Assembly (NCBI GenBank): GCA_019415335.1
Contig: DXKH01000095.1
Span: forward strand, 1-6,671
DNA length: 6,671 nt
From: Citrobacter sp.
GTDB taxonomy: Bacteria; Pseudomonadota; Gammaproteobacteria; Enterobacterales; Enterobacteriaceae
Direction of reading: 5' to 3'
In this document: piece by piece, positions 1-6,375 of the stretch
Position numbering within the stretch: position 1 is the stretch's first letter
Layout of the letters: each line of letters begins with the position of its first letter
Position numbers and translations under genes: made by a program
The notes under the pieces: model-generated
Told to the model about the DNA's origin: nothing
Seen by the model: only the letters and a program-made list of their open reading frames with translations
Database searches by the model: none

Positions 1-1140
1 GATGTAGTGCGCACCGTACAGCCACTGATGAAAGACGGCGCGGCGCTGGGTTACTCACACGGTTTCAACATCGTCGAAGTGGGCGAGCAGATCCGTAAAG
101 ACATCACCGTCGTAATGGTTGCGCCGAAATGCCCTGGCACCGAAGTACGTGAAGAGTACAAACGTGGATTCGGCGTACCGACGCTGATTGCCGTTCACCC
201 GGAAAACGATCCGAAAGGCGAAGGCATGGCGATCGCTAAAGCATGGGCGGCTGCAACCGGCGGTCACCGTGCGGGCGTTCTGGAATCCTCTTTCGTTGCG
301 GAAGTGAAATCTGACCTGATGGGCGAGCAAACCATCCTGTGCGGTATGTTGCAGGCTGGCTCTCTGCTGTGCTTCGACAAGCTGGTGGAAGAAGGCACCG
401 ATCCGGCATACGCAGAAAAACTGATACAGTTCGGTTGGGAAACCATCACCGAAGCGCTGAAACAGGGCGGCATCACCCTGATGATGGACCGTCTTTCTAA
501 CCCGGCGAAACTGCGTGCTTACGCGCTCTCTGAGCAACTGAAAGAGATCATGGCGCCGCTGTTCCAGAAACATATGGACGACATCATCTCCGGCGAATTC
601 TCCTCCGGCATGATGGCTGACTGGGCCAACGACGATAAGAAACTGCTGACCTGGCGTGAAGAGACTGGCAAAACCGCATTCGAAACCGCGCCGCAGTATG
701 AAGGCAAAATCGGCGAACAGGAGTACTTCGATAAAGGCGTACTGATGATCGCGATGGTAAAAGCAGGCGTTGAACTGGCGTTTGAAACCATGGTTGATTC
801 CGGCATCATCGAAGAATCTGCTTACTATGAATCACTGCACGAACTGCCGCTGATTGCCAACACCATCGCCCGTAAGCGTCTGTACGAAATGAACGTGGTT
901 ATCTCCGATACTGCCGAGTACGGTAACTATCTGTTCTCTTACGCTTGTGTGCCACTGCTGAAACCGTTTATGGCAGAGCTGCAACCGGGCGACCTGGGTA
1001 AAGCTATTCCGGAAGGTGCGGTAGATAACGCGCAGCTGCGTGATGTAAATGAAGCGATTCGCAGCCATGCGATTGAGCAGGTAGGTAAGAAACTGCGCGG
1101 CTATATGACAGATATGAAACGCATTGCTGTTGCGGGCTAA
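1..1140 (+). CDS. ilvC: Ketol-acid reductoisomerase, 3' part (5' end outside window)
   Basis: This encodes acetohydroxy acid isomeroreductase, the NADPH- and Mg2+-dependent second common step of valine/isoleucine synthesis in the cytoplasm. The reading frame is open from base 1 (D-V-V-R-T-V), so 379 residues are present. The E. coli enzyme has 491, so about 112 N-terminal residues, including the Rossmann nucleotide-binding start, lie outside the window; the GTG at 7 is not a start. With that offset, known E. coli active-site residues fall exactly in place: His132 (in YSHGF), Lys155 (in APK), metal ligands Asp217 and Glu221 (in SDLMGEQ), and Glu389 and Glu393 (in YYESLHELP). The double-length C-terminal knotted domain marks the long class II form. 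It ends [14 protein letters not shown] with a terminator immediately downstream. The gene appears intact at its 3' end. Identification is by recall of the E. coli sequence and is very secure. Confidence 0.98.
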   Translation, partial: DVVRTVQPLMKDGAALGYSHGFNIVEVGEQIRKDITVVMVAPKCPGTEVREEYKRGFGVPTLIAVHPENDPKGEGMAIAKAWAAATGGHRAGVLESSFVAEVKSDLMGEQTILCGMLQAGSLLCFDKLVEEGTDPAYAEKLIQFGWETITEALKQGGITLMMDRLSNPAKLRAYALSEQLKEIMAPLFQKHMDDIISGEFSSGMMADWANDDKKLLTWREETGKTAFETAPQYEGKIGEQEYFDKGVLMIAMVKAGVELAFETMVDSGIIEESAYYESLHELPLIANTIARKRLYEMNVVISDTAEYGNYLFSYACVPLLKPFMAELQPGDLGKAIPEGAVDNAQLRDVNEAIRSHAIEQVGKKLRGYMTDMKRIAVAG

Positions 1141-1159
1141 CAAAACCTCATTATCATCT

Positions 1160-1195
1160 GGCCCGGTAGGCGCCTTGCGCCCGGGCCATCTTTTT
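1160..1195 (+). terminator. Rho-independent terminator of ilvC
   Basis: The stem GGCCCGG (1160-1166) pairs perfectly with CCGGGCC (1181-1187). An inner GCGC/GCGC helix with a CTT loop stacks on it (1170-1173 with 1177-1180), and ATCTTTTTA follows. It begins 19 bases after the ilvC stop. Seen from the minus strand the hairpin is followed by AGATGATAATG, which is not U-rich, so it is a good plus-strand terminator but a poor one for the convergent GntR gene. The stem also resembles the enterobacterial REP style (GCCCGGTAGGCGC), which I cannot test. Confidence 0.85.
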
Positions 1196-1224
1196 ATCTG
1201 CTTTTGACGGAGTTGCTGTTTTTT

Positions 1225-1884
1225 TTAGCCGAACTGTCCCCAATAAGCGCCTTTTTCCGGAAGAATATGTTCTTGCAGCGCCTGGAGCGCTTTTTCGGCA
1301 TCCGCATCCTGGATAGCCTGAATAATCGCGACATGCTGTTGATGAGAACGATGCATATGTTCGTCATTACTGCCAAGATAATTGCGGATTGTCGCCATCT
1401 GCGCAGAAATAAGCACGTAGGATTGCTGTAAATAGGCATTGCCGCAATAGGTGAATAATGCCTCGTGGAACAGATTATCGAGGCGAATATATTCATGTGT
1501 GGAATTATTTTCCAGACAAAACGTCATGTGATCGAGATAGGAGGATAATGCTTGTACCAGTTGGCGCTGATTGCGATGCAGGGACAGCCTCAGCGCTTTT
1601 GCCTCAACAAAATAACGAAACTCCAGCAGCCCGTTAAACTCAATATCGCTCAGGTTAAAAACAAAGGTTCCGCTTTTCGGGCGGATATGTACCAGCCCCT
1701 CGCTTTGTAGACGTCTCAAGGCGTCGCGTACCGGCGCTTTAGTGGAAGATAAACGAGTTGCCAGCGCTGATTCCGATATTTTACAGCCCATCGGTAATGT
1801 GCCGTTGATGATCATATCTCTGATACGACGATAAATAACGTCTTTGAGTAAGTCCGTTGTCATATTGATTGAAAATTCCGGCAT
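1225..1884 (-). CDS. GntR-family regulator, FadR/FCD subfamily
   Basis: This is a probable local repressor of the sugar-acid cassette. Of 219 residues, about 11-75 form a winged helix-turn-helix typical of GntR proteins: ISESALATRLSSTKAPVRDALRRL, then EGLVHIRPKSGTFV as the wing. Residues about 80-212 form the all-helical FCD ligand domain. The usual four metal/carboxylate-binding residues are visible as Asp136 and His140 (DNLFH), His184 (HVAIIQAI) and His206 (QEHI), plus Arg90 in the first FCD helix. Such proteins usually bind a small organic acid and leave DNA when it is bound. The gene is last in the run of five minus-strand genes, 143 bases beyond the kinase, and converges on ilvC. The start is uncertain: M1 has only a weak GAG ahead of it and M8 is also possible. 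The effector is unknown; family assignment is firm, while a role as repressor of this cassette is inferred from linkage and the palindromes upstream of the transporter. Confidence 0.92.
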   Translation of the reverse strand: MPEFSINMTTDLLKDVIYRRIRDMIINGTLPMGCKISESALATRLSSTKAPVRDALRRLQSEGLVHIRPKSGTFVFNLSDIEFNGLLEFRYFVEAKALRLSLHRNQRQLVQALSSYLDHMTFCLENNSTHEYIRLDNLFHEALFTYCGNAYLQQSYVLISAQMATIRNYLGSNDEHMHRSHQQHVAIIQAIQDADAEKALQALQEHILPEKGAYWGQFG

Positions 1885-2002
1885 GTTAACTCGGTAAGCA
1901 GCCGTTTGCGGCCAGCAATAGAGGTGACTGTATAACAGATTTGCGGGAATGGGAAAATGATATATGGCAACAAGTTGACACTGGTGTACTGAGCGAAATT
2001 AT
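1885..2002 (-). promoter_or_regulatory. Possible separate promoter of the GntR gene
   Basis: On the minus strand an extended -10 of the form TG-T-TATACA lies at 1937-1929. About 17 bases further upstream there is only a poor -35 (TTTTCC). The predicted transcript would have a 5' leader of roughly 40 bases. No copy of the TGACATGTCA palindrome found upstream of the transporter is present here; the nearest similarity is a TGACA/TGTCA half-site around 1976-1980. The regulator may therefore have a weak constitutive promoter, or depend on readthrough from the kinase. Evidence is by eye only. Confidence 0.3.
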
Positions 2003-2022
2003 GCCGCGCTGGCAGGCGCGGC
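2003..2022 (-). terminator. Hairpin after the kinase gene, possible weak terminator
   Basis: GCCGCGC (2003-2009) and GCGCGGC (2016-2022) form a perfect 7-bp all-GC stem with a 6-base loop. It starts 5 bases past the kinase stop codon. On the minus strand it is followed by ATAATTTCGC, a short and interrupted T-tract. It could terminate part of the transcription of the four enzyme/transporter genes and leave the regulator at lower level, or protect the 3' end of the mRNA. Confidence 0.5.
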
Positions 2023-2027
2023 ACAGA

Positions 2028-2966
2028 TTACTGTAATTGAGTTTGCTGGATCAAGATTTCAACTTGTGACTGGCGAGGAATGGGGGCAACTGCGCCATAA
2101 CCGGTTGTTGTCAGCGCAGCGGCGGCGTTGGCGTAGCACAGCGCCTCTTCCGGCGAATCACCTTTGATAATGCGGTAAAGAAAAGCACCCGAGAAGCAGT
2201 CCCCAGCCCCGGTCGCGTCGACGGTGGCGACTTTATGGCCAGAGTAGATGATTCGCCTGTTCTCATTGGCGAACATCGCGCCTTCCGCACCCATTTTTAA
2301 CACCACATTCTTTGCCCCGAGCTGGAGATAGAAATCCGTAATTTCATCTGCATGATGCTTCCCGGTTAGCAAACGGGCCTCATCGAGGCTAGGCATGCAG
2401 TAATCTACGTGGCGTATTGTTTCATGGATGATGGCGCGGGCGCGGGCTAACGGCCACAGTTTGAGCCGCAGATTGGTGTCGAAGGAAATCAGCGTTTGGT
2501 GCTTTTGGCACAGTTCAATAGCGTGAAAAAGCGCATCACTGACGTTATTGCCAATGGCGTGCGTGATGGCCGAACTGTGAAATAAGCGCGCGGCGGCAAT
2601 CGCGGACTCATTGATATCATCGACCGTCATCGTAGAGGCCGCAGAGCCTTTACGATAAAAGGTAAAGTGGTGGCCTTGTTCATTGTGAGAAATAAAATAG
2701 ATCCCCGTCGGGGCCATTTTATGCGTGCAAACCCATTGATGATCGACCTTTTCTTCATCCCATAATGCGCGGAATTTCTGCCCAAATATGTCGTCGCCAA
2801 GTCGGGTTAACATAGCAACTTTAGCGCCTTGTCGCGCCGCGCTAATGGCGAAATTCGATGTATCACCGCCAAATCCGCTGAGATAATGCTGCTCAGAATG
2901 CTCTGTGGGAAGCTGATTGAATTCAAAAAGCGGCTCACCAAATGAAAGAATATCGAACTGCTTCAT
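2028..2966 (-). CDS. PfkB-family sugar kinase, 2-keto-3-deoxygluconate kinase-like
   Basis: This is a predicted cytoplasmic ATP-dependent kinase for a sugar or sugar acid. The 312-residue protein has PfkB features: the N-terminal substrate lid with GFGGDTSNFA (31-40, Gly-Gly signature), and a C-terminal ATP/anion-hole motif DATGAGDCFSG (250-260) with Asp256 as the expected catalytic base. The segments GFGGDTxN, GDDxFGQKFRALW..ENVD-like (57-75) and FDTNLRLKLW (162-171; KdgK has FDNNYRPRLW) resemble E. coli KdgK more than ribokinase or fructokinase, suggesting a 2-keto-3-deoxy acid substrate. I chose ATG at 2966 because GGAG stands 6 bases ahead. The frame extends 11 codons upstream, but that ATG (2999) lies inside a hairpin and has no ribosome site. 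The gene sits 65 bases after the RraA-like gene. Kinase family is certain; substrate is inferred. Confidence 0.9.
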   Translation of the reverse strand: MKQFDILSFGEPLFEFNQLPTEHSEQHYLSGFGGDTSNFAISAARQGAKVAMLTRLGDDIFGQKFRALWDEEKVDHQWVCTHKMAPTGIYFISHNEQGHHFTFYRKGSAASTMTVDDINESAIAAARLFHSSAITHAIGNNVSDALFHAIELCQKHQTLISFDTNLRLKLWPLARARAIIHETIRHVDYCMPSLDEARLLTGKHHADEITDFYLQLGAKNVVLKMGAEGAMFANENRRIIYSGHKVATVDATGAGDCFSGAFLYRIIKGDSPEEALCYANAAAALTTTGYGAVAPIPRQSQVEILIQQTQLQ

Positions 2967-2972
2967 TACGTT

Positions 2973-2976
2973 CTCC
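2973..2976 (-). promoter_or_regulatory. Ribosome binding site that fixes the kinase start
   Basis: GGAG on the minus strand, 6 bases from the ATG at 2966. This supports the MKQFDILSFGE start over the ATG codons 4 and 11 codons further upstream, which have no comparable sequence in front. Confidence 0.75.
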
Positions 2977-2993
2977 ATGTGATAGTCTAGGCT

Positions 2994-3020
2994 CGCCATC
3001 GGCCAGATTGGCTGATGGCG
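2994..3020 (-). other. Long intercistronic stem-loop between RraA-like and kinase genes
   Basis: CGCCATC (2994-3000) pairs with GATGGCG (3014-3020). The helix continues inward through GCCA/TGGC (3002-3005 with 3009-3012) to a 3-base loop. In the minus-strand transcript this is 11 base pairs with one A-C mismatch at the 3001/3013 position. It lies 11 bases beyond the RraA-like stop codon and is not followed by a T-tract, so it is not a standard terminator. A role in mRNA stability, processing or setting the ratio of the two proteins is plausible but inferred. Confidence 0.6.
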
Positions 3021-3031
3021 GCATAGGAAGG

Positions 3032-3688
3032 TTAGATTCGGCCGTATTTCGCCAGGCCTTCACGCAGAGAACCAGACTGTATAATCAGTTTGGCCTGTTC
3101 CAGCTCGCGGCTATCAATGGATTGTGCCAGTGCTAATACTTCTGCTGCGACCGCCTGCGGTACGCACACCACGCCGTCGATATCCCCGACAATCAAATCT
3201 CCCGGATTCACCGTGACATCGCCGATGGTGACGGGCTGATTGGCTGAAATTGTTTTGAAACGACCAAGCGTAGTGCCTGGGGTTACCGTTTTGGCGTAAA
3301 CCGGGAAATCGTAATCGCGACGGATCTCCGCCAGGTCACGTACGCCGCCGTTCAACACTGCAGCTTCATGTTTATTGGCAACAGCCCCGGCGGTCATTAG
3401 CCCGCCCCAGACGGCAACGGTTTCCAGCGACGGATTTCCGGTAATGACGATGACCGAACCGCTGGCGGATTCGTCAATGGCGTCCAGCGCATGCTGCGGT
3501 GGCAGTTTTTCGTCGGTGACGTCTTCATAAATGGTGACGGCCGGGCCAACGATTTTTTTGTCGTTGATGCGGTTTTTGATTTCAAAAGGCAGGAACATCG
3601 TTTTGCCCAGGATCTGATCGCAGGCGTCAGCGACAGAAGCGGTCGAAAAAATAGTGCGAAAACCGTCGATAATATTTTTGCTGTACAT
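3032..3688 (-). CDS. RraA-like protein / HMG-CHA aldolase-fold family
   Basis: This is a 218-residue protein of the family that includes the RNase E inhibitor RraA (once called MenG) and class II pyruvate aldolases such as 4-hydroxy-4-methyl-2-oxoglutarate aldolase. Typical landmarks are STASVADACDQ near the N-terminus (15-25), VGPAVTIY (47-54), the NGGVRDL motif with Arg117-Asp118 (substrate carbonyl and metal), PGTTLGRFK (137-145) and the PGDLIVGDIDGVVCVP strand region (162-177). Placed in a catabolic operon, an aldolase or decarboxylase releasing pyruvate is more likely than RNase E control. However, the acidic residue expected 21 positions before the Arg in the D-X20-R-D aldolase motif is Gly96 here (WGGLM), so the chemistry is uncertain. 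The start at 3688 has GAGG 7 bases upstream; the frame is open a further 69 codons but overlaps the dehydrogenase gene. It begins 31 bases after the dehydrogenase stop, implying co-transcription. Confidence 0.85.
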   Translation of the reverse strand: MYSKNIIDGFRTIFSTASVADACDQILGKTMFLPFEIKNRINDKKIVGPAVTIYEDVTDEKLPPQHALDAIDESASGSVIVITGNPSLETVAVWGGLMTAGAVANKHEAAVLNGGVRDLAEIRRDYDFPVYAKTVTPGTTLGRFKTISANQPVTIGDVTVNPGDLIVGDIDGVVCVPQAVAAEVLALAQSIDSRELEQAKLIIQSGSLREGLAKYGRI

Positions 3689-3695
3689 AACTCTT

Positions 3696-3699
3696 CCTC
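3696..3699 (-). promoter_or_regulatory. Ribosome binding site that fixes the RraA-like start
   Basis: GAGG within AGAGGA on the minus strand, 7 bases ahead of the ATG at 3688. It rules in MYSKNIIDGF as the N-terminus and rules out the longer open frame that runs into the dehydrogenase gene. Confidence 0.8.
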
Positions 3700-3719
3700 T
3701 CTTTATAGCGAATACGAAT

Positions 3720-4679
3720 TTATGGATTAACCCAATTAAGCGGATGCTCGCCTTCAAACGCCCGACGCACTTCATGCGCGGCTTTACTTTGCAACTCGAC
3801 CACCGACTCTTCGGTAAACCAGGCGGTGTGGTCCGTACATAAGGTGTTATCCATTTGCAGCAATGGACTTTTTGCACTGAGGGGTTCGGATTCAAAAACG
3901 TCGAGTCCGGCGGCGAAAATGCGCTGTTGTAGCAGGGCGTTGATCAGCGCCTGCTCATCGATAAGCCCGCCGCGTGAGGTATTGACCAGTACGGCGCTGG
4001 GCTTCATTTTGGCCAGTTCGGCTTCACCGATAAGATGATGGGTGTCCGGGGTTAGCGGGGCGTGAAGAGAAATGAAGTCCGCTTCACGGCACAGCGTATC
4101 GAGATTGACTCGCGTCACGCCTGCTTGTGAAGCCTGTTTATCGGTAAGTAGCGGATCAACTACCAGGATGCGCTTAAAGCCGATCCCTGATGCTTTTTGT
4201 ACAAAGCAGCGGGAGATCCGGCCAAAACCGACGACGCCGAGAATTTTTCCCGCCAGGCGGAACATAGGTTCGCGCTGGCCAATTCCCCACTGACCATCGC
4301 GAACATCACGGTTGCGGGTGGCGATACGGCGTGTTGCGGCCAGTAGTAACGCCAGAGCGTGCTCAGCAACATCTTCCGAGCCGTAGTCTGGTACGTTAGC
4401 GACGTAAATACCTTTTTCTTTGGCGGCCTGGCTATCGATATTGTCTACGCCGACGCCATAGCGCACGATAACGCGGCATTGCTGCATCGCTTCAATCATA
4501 GGGCGACTGACGGTTGCTTCGCGGACCATGATGGCGTCAGCATTGCTTACCTGGCGCAGTTTTTCTTCCAGTGAAGCGTTTGCTGGAACAACAACAAACT
4601 GCGGATCCCAATCCTGTAAAATATTTTCTTCTGCAGAATAATTTAAATATCCAGGTTTAATAACTACTATTTTCTTCAT
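3720..4679 (-). CDS. NAD-dependent D-2-hydroxyacid dehydrogenase (PGDH/CtBP-like)
   Basis: This is a predicted cytoplasmic oxidoreductase interconverting a D-2-hydroxy acid and its 2-oxo acid. It has 319 residues, full length for the family without the ACT domain of SerA. The substrate half holds VRYGVGVDNID (72-82). The Rossmann segment is GKILGVVGFGRISR (144-157, dinucleotide motif G-F-G-R-I). The strand ending VVDP puts Asp175 where an acidic residue favours NAD over NADP. The catalytic triad is Arg236 (NTSRGG), Glu265 (FESEP) and His284 (in DHTAW); the HTAW form is shared with CtBP-like and 'phosphoglycerate dehydrogenase' annotated members. NAD use fits oxidation of an imported 2-hydroxy acid. 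The start ATG at 4679 has a modest GGTAG-type ribosome site, and an AT-rich 115-base gap separates it from the transporter gene. It is not SerA; the substrate is unknown. Confidence 0.92.
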   Translation of the reverse strand: MKKIVVIKPGYLNYSAEENILQDWDPQFVVVPANASLEEKLRQVSNADAIMVREATVSRPMIEAMQQCRVIVRYGVGVDNIDSQAAKEKGIYVANVPDYGSEDVAEHALALLLAATRRIATRNRDVRDGQWGIGQREPMFRLAGKILGVVGFGRISRCFVQKASGIGFKRILVVDPLLTDKQASQAGVTRVNLDTLCREADFISLHAPLTPDTHHLIGEAELAKMKPSAVLVNTSRGGLIDEQALINALLQQRIFAAGLDVFESEPLSAKSPLLQMDNTLCTDHTAWFTEESVVELQSKAAHEVRRAFEGEHPLNWVNP

Positions 4680-4794
4680 AATATCTACCGTTCTTAATTA
4701 TAAAATTAAGTGTTTTAATTTCTACGGCTGTAGTTCGCCGCATCCTGAAAACAGAATGTGAAATTAATGAATGTTTTGTTTGTGGTTTATATCA
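4680..4794 (-). promoter_or_regulatory. AT-rich gap with possible internal promoter
   Basis: A perfect TATAAT lies on the minus strand at 4702-4697, within a perfect inverted repeat CTTAATT-ATAA-AATTAAG (4693-4710). No convincing -35 stands 16-18 bases upstream (best is GTAGAA or CGTAGA), so promoter activity is uncertain. A second small inverted repeat, CTAC/GTAG, lies just upstream. There is no T-tract terminator after the transporter stop, so readthrough is expected. No TGACATGTCA palindrome is present here. Confidence 0.3.
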
Positions 4795-6132
4795 TCACAG
4801 AGTAACGGGTTTGGCGTCCACGATAGCTATATTCTTTAACCAGCGGACAATTAATATTGTGACGATCCCGCCGATTAGCATAACCGCGCTTAAATATAAC
4901 ATCGGTGCCGAGTCGCTTTTTTCTAAATCACGTACCAGAGGGATGGTGTTTTGCGCGAAAAATCCCCCCAGATTTGCCAGTGAATTAATAATAGCAATGC
5001 CTGCAGCCGCCGTTGCGCCTGAAAGAAATTTCGTTAAATTCCAGAAGCAGGGTTGAATTGCAAATACTGATAATACAACGCCGCAAATACAGATGAAGCT
5101 AATAACCGGCTGGGCGAATGTCCAGACCGAGAGCAGCAGACATATTGCAGCGGTGAACATAGGTAATGCGACATTAATATAAGGATTCTCGGTACGTTCT
5201 GGCTTACTGGTTATCCAGCGCAGCATGATGATAACCATCGCCCATGGGATCATATTGACCAGACCATTCATCATATCCGAGGCACCGAACGTTTTAACAA
5301 TAGTTGGCATCCAGTAGCTGATACCGTAGGCACCAAAGCAGATGAACCCGTATACCAGCGCGAGGGCCAGAACACGCCAGTCGGTCAGCGATTTACCCAG
5401 GCTGTTGACCGATTTATCGGTGTTGGCATCCTGTTCGGCGGCCAGTTTTTTAATCAACCAGCTCTTCTCTTCCGCATTCAAGAAGCGAGCCTGTTCCGGT
5501 CCTTGCGGAAACCATAGCAGCACTGGGGCAATCAGCAGAAGTGCAAGCATCCCCGTCGCCAGGAATAACCACTGCCATCCTTCCAGCCCCATAAAGCCGT
5601 GCATGCTAAGCAGTGAGCCGTTAATTGGGGCACCAATCATATTTGCCACCATGCTGGCGGTGACTAAAAAGCCGACAATACGTGGACGATACTTTAAAGG
5701 GAACCATTTGGTAGAATAGTAAATTAGCCCAGGGTAAAAGCTGGCTTCGGCAACACCAAGAATAAAACGCAAAGTATAAAATGTTGACATTTTTTCGGTC
5801 CACGCCAGCGCCATAGTAATAACTCCCCATGACAACAGGCTAATAGTGAACCAGCGTTTAGCACCTACCTTCGATAAAATTAAATTTCCGGGAACGCTAA
5901 AAACCAAATAACCGATGAAAAAAAGTGATGCGCCGAGGCCAAAAGCTGCTTCACTCCAGCCCAGGCTATCTACCATTTGTAATTTAGCAAAACTGATATT
6001 CTGACGATCTATATACGCCACGATGTACATCAATACCATCAGTGGAACAAGTTCCCTGGTTGTTTTTGTTACGATGATTTTTTCTAAATCATTTTTTGCA
6101 TCCAGGGACTGTTGCTGTATTGAATGACTCAT
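4795..6132 (-). CDS. MFS transporter, anion:cation symporter (ACS) type
   Basis: This is an inner-membrane major facilitator, probably a proton symporter for a sugar acid or similar carboxylate. It has 445 residues and about 12 hydrophobic segments: six before and six after a hydrophilic central loop (about 209-252). ACS-family marks are YIVAYIDRQNISFAK (36-50; the D-R-x-N-I motif), the short loop GAKRW (90-94) between helices 2 and 3, and LRFILGVAEASFYPGLIYYSTKWFP (about 121-145). Relatives in this family carry hexuronates, galactonate, glucarate, phthalate or tartrate, so the sequence limits the substrate to organic anions only. I chose ATG at 6132 (MSHSIQQQSL) with AGGA 10 bases ahead. A longer frame adds 22 codons rich in charged residues with no ribosome site. 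It is the first gene after the operator-rich region and so heads the probable operon. Confidence 0.93.
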   Translation of the reverse strand: MSHSIQQQSLDAKNDLEKIIVTKTTRELVPLMVLMYIVAYIDRQNISFAKLQMVDSLGWSEAAFGLGASLFFIGYLVFSVPGNLILSKVGAKRWFTISLLSWGVITMALAWTEKMSTFYTLRFILGVAEASFYPGLIYYSTKWFPLKYRPRIVGFLVTASMVANMIGAPINGSLLSMHGFMGLEGWQWLFLATGMLALLLIAPVLLWFPQGPEQARFLNAEEKSWLIKKLAAEQDANTDKSVNSLGKSLTDWRVLALALVYGFICFGAYGISYWMPTIVKTFGASDMMNGLVNMIPWAMVIIMLRWITSKPERTENPYINVALPMFTAAICLLLSVWTFAQPVISFICICGVVLSVFAIQPCFWNLTKFLSGATAAAGIAIINSLANLGGFFAQNTIPLVRDLEKSDSAPMLYLSAVMLIGGIVTILIVRWLKNIAIVDAKPVTL

Positions 6133-6142
6133 AACACGTGTT
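6133..6142. repeat. Palindrome AACACGTGTT between ribosome site and transporter start
   Basis: A perfect 10-base palindrome fills exactly the spacer between AGGA (6143-6146) and the ATG of the transporter. It differs from the upstream TGACATGTCA palindromes and may be chance. If structured in RNA it could shorten the effective distance between the ribosome site and the start. Confidence 0.4.
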
Positions 6143-6192
6143 TCCTGAATAAAGTCATAAGATCTGGCGCTCGTCCTCACACCATTGCACGG

Positions 6193-6208
6193 AGACAAGA
6201 TTTTGTCT
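6193..6208 (-). repeat. Leader inverted repeat AGACAA / TTGTCT
   Basis: Perfect 6-base arms (6193-6198 and 6203-6208) with a 4-base centre. It lies in the predicted 5' leader of the transporter mRNA, about 60 bases before the start codon. It contains GACA and TGTC half-sites like the upstream palindromes but with wider spacing, so it could be a weak operator variant or a small RNA hairpin. Support is only the symmetry. Confidence 0.35.
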
Positions 6209-6240
6209 GTATAGAGACGCCGTTGTTTTAGCCAGTTGAG

Positions 6241-6269
6241 ATATTATTACCTAAACTGACATGTCACAA
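6241..6269 (-). promoter_or_regulatory. Likely main promoter of the transporter operon
   Basis: On the minus strand TTGTGA (6269-6264; 4 of 6 to the -35 consensus) is separated by exactly 17 bases from TAATAT (6246-6241; 4 of 6). AATAAT (5 of 6) overlaps two bases earlier. Transcription would begin near 6234 and give a leader of about 100 bases. The first TGACATGTCA palindrome overlaps the -35 and spacer, which is where a repressor would block polymerase. The element scores are modest, as expected for a promoter needing an activator; assignment is by eye. Confidence 0.45.
6257..6266. promoter_or_regulatory. Operator-like palindrome copy 1 (TGACATGTCA)
   Basis: Perfect 10-base palindrome located between and partly over the -35 and -10 of the predicted transporter promoter. 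It is identical to copy 2. A short dyad fits what GntR/FadR-type dimers usually recognise, and a GntR-family gene is in the same cassette. Binding is inferred. Confidence 0.6.
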
Positions 6270-6353
6270 AGATATCACTCATTTTTTATGTGGCGACAGG
6301 ATGTGTAGAAACTTGCTGCTTTGATCACAGTTAATGGCGATAAAAGTGCTTTT

Positions 6354-6375
6354 TAGTGTGATGTTTGTCACTAAA
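6354..6375 (-). promoter_or_regulatory. CRP-like site
   Basis: TGTGA (6357-6361), six bases, then TCACT (6368-6372). This is one mismatch from the CRP core TGTGA-N6-TCACA. It lies within a larger perfect dyad of 9-base arms, TTTTTAGTG (6350-6358) and CACTAAAAA (6369-6377). The centre (6364.5) is about 130 bases upstream of the predicted start near 6234, further than simple class I or II CRP promoters. It may therefore act with DNA bending or serve a nearer unrecognised promoter. CRP control would suit a sugar-acid operon. Confidence 0.45.

Noticed and set aside
55..573. Long minus-strand open frame opposite ilvC
   Set aside because: A shadow of a highly conserved gene with strong codon bias; no ribosome site or recognisable protein.
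1160..1195. Bidirectional terminator serving both ilvC and the GntR gene
   Set aside because: Only the plus-strand side has a T-tract; the minus-strand side continues AGATGATAATG.
1204..1431. Plus-strand open frame opposite the GntR gene
   Set aside because: Antisense shadow; low-complexity start and no family features.
1975..2003. Plus-strand TTGACA with ATTATG downstream as an antisense promoter
   Set aside because: The -35 is perfect but the -10 at 17 bases is poor, and no gene lies downstream on that strand.
4654..4740. 28-codon minus-strand ORF (MRRTTAVEIK...) between transporter and dehydrogenase
   Set aside because: Purine-rich ribosome site is missing at proper spacing, and it overlaps the dehydrogenase start out of frame.
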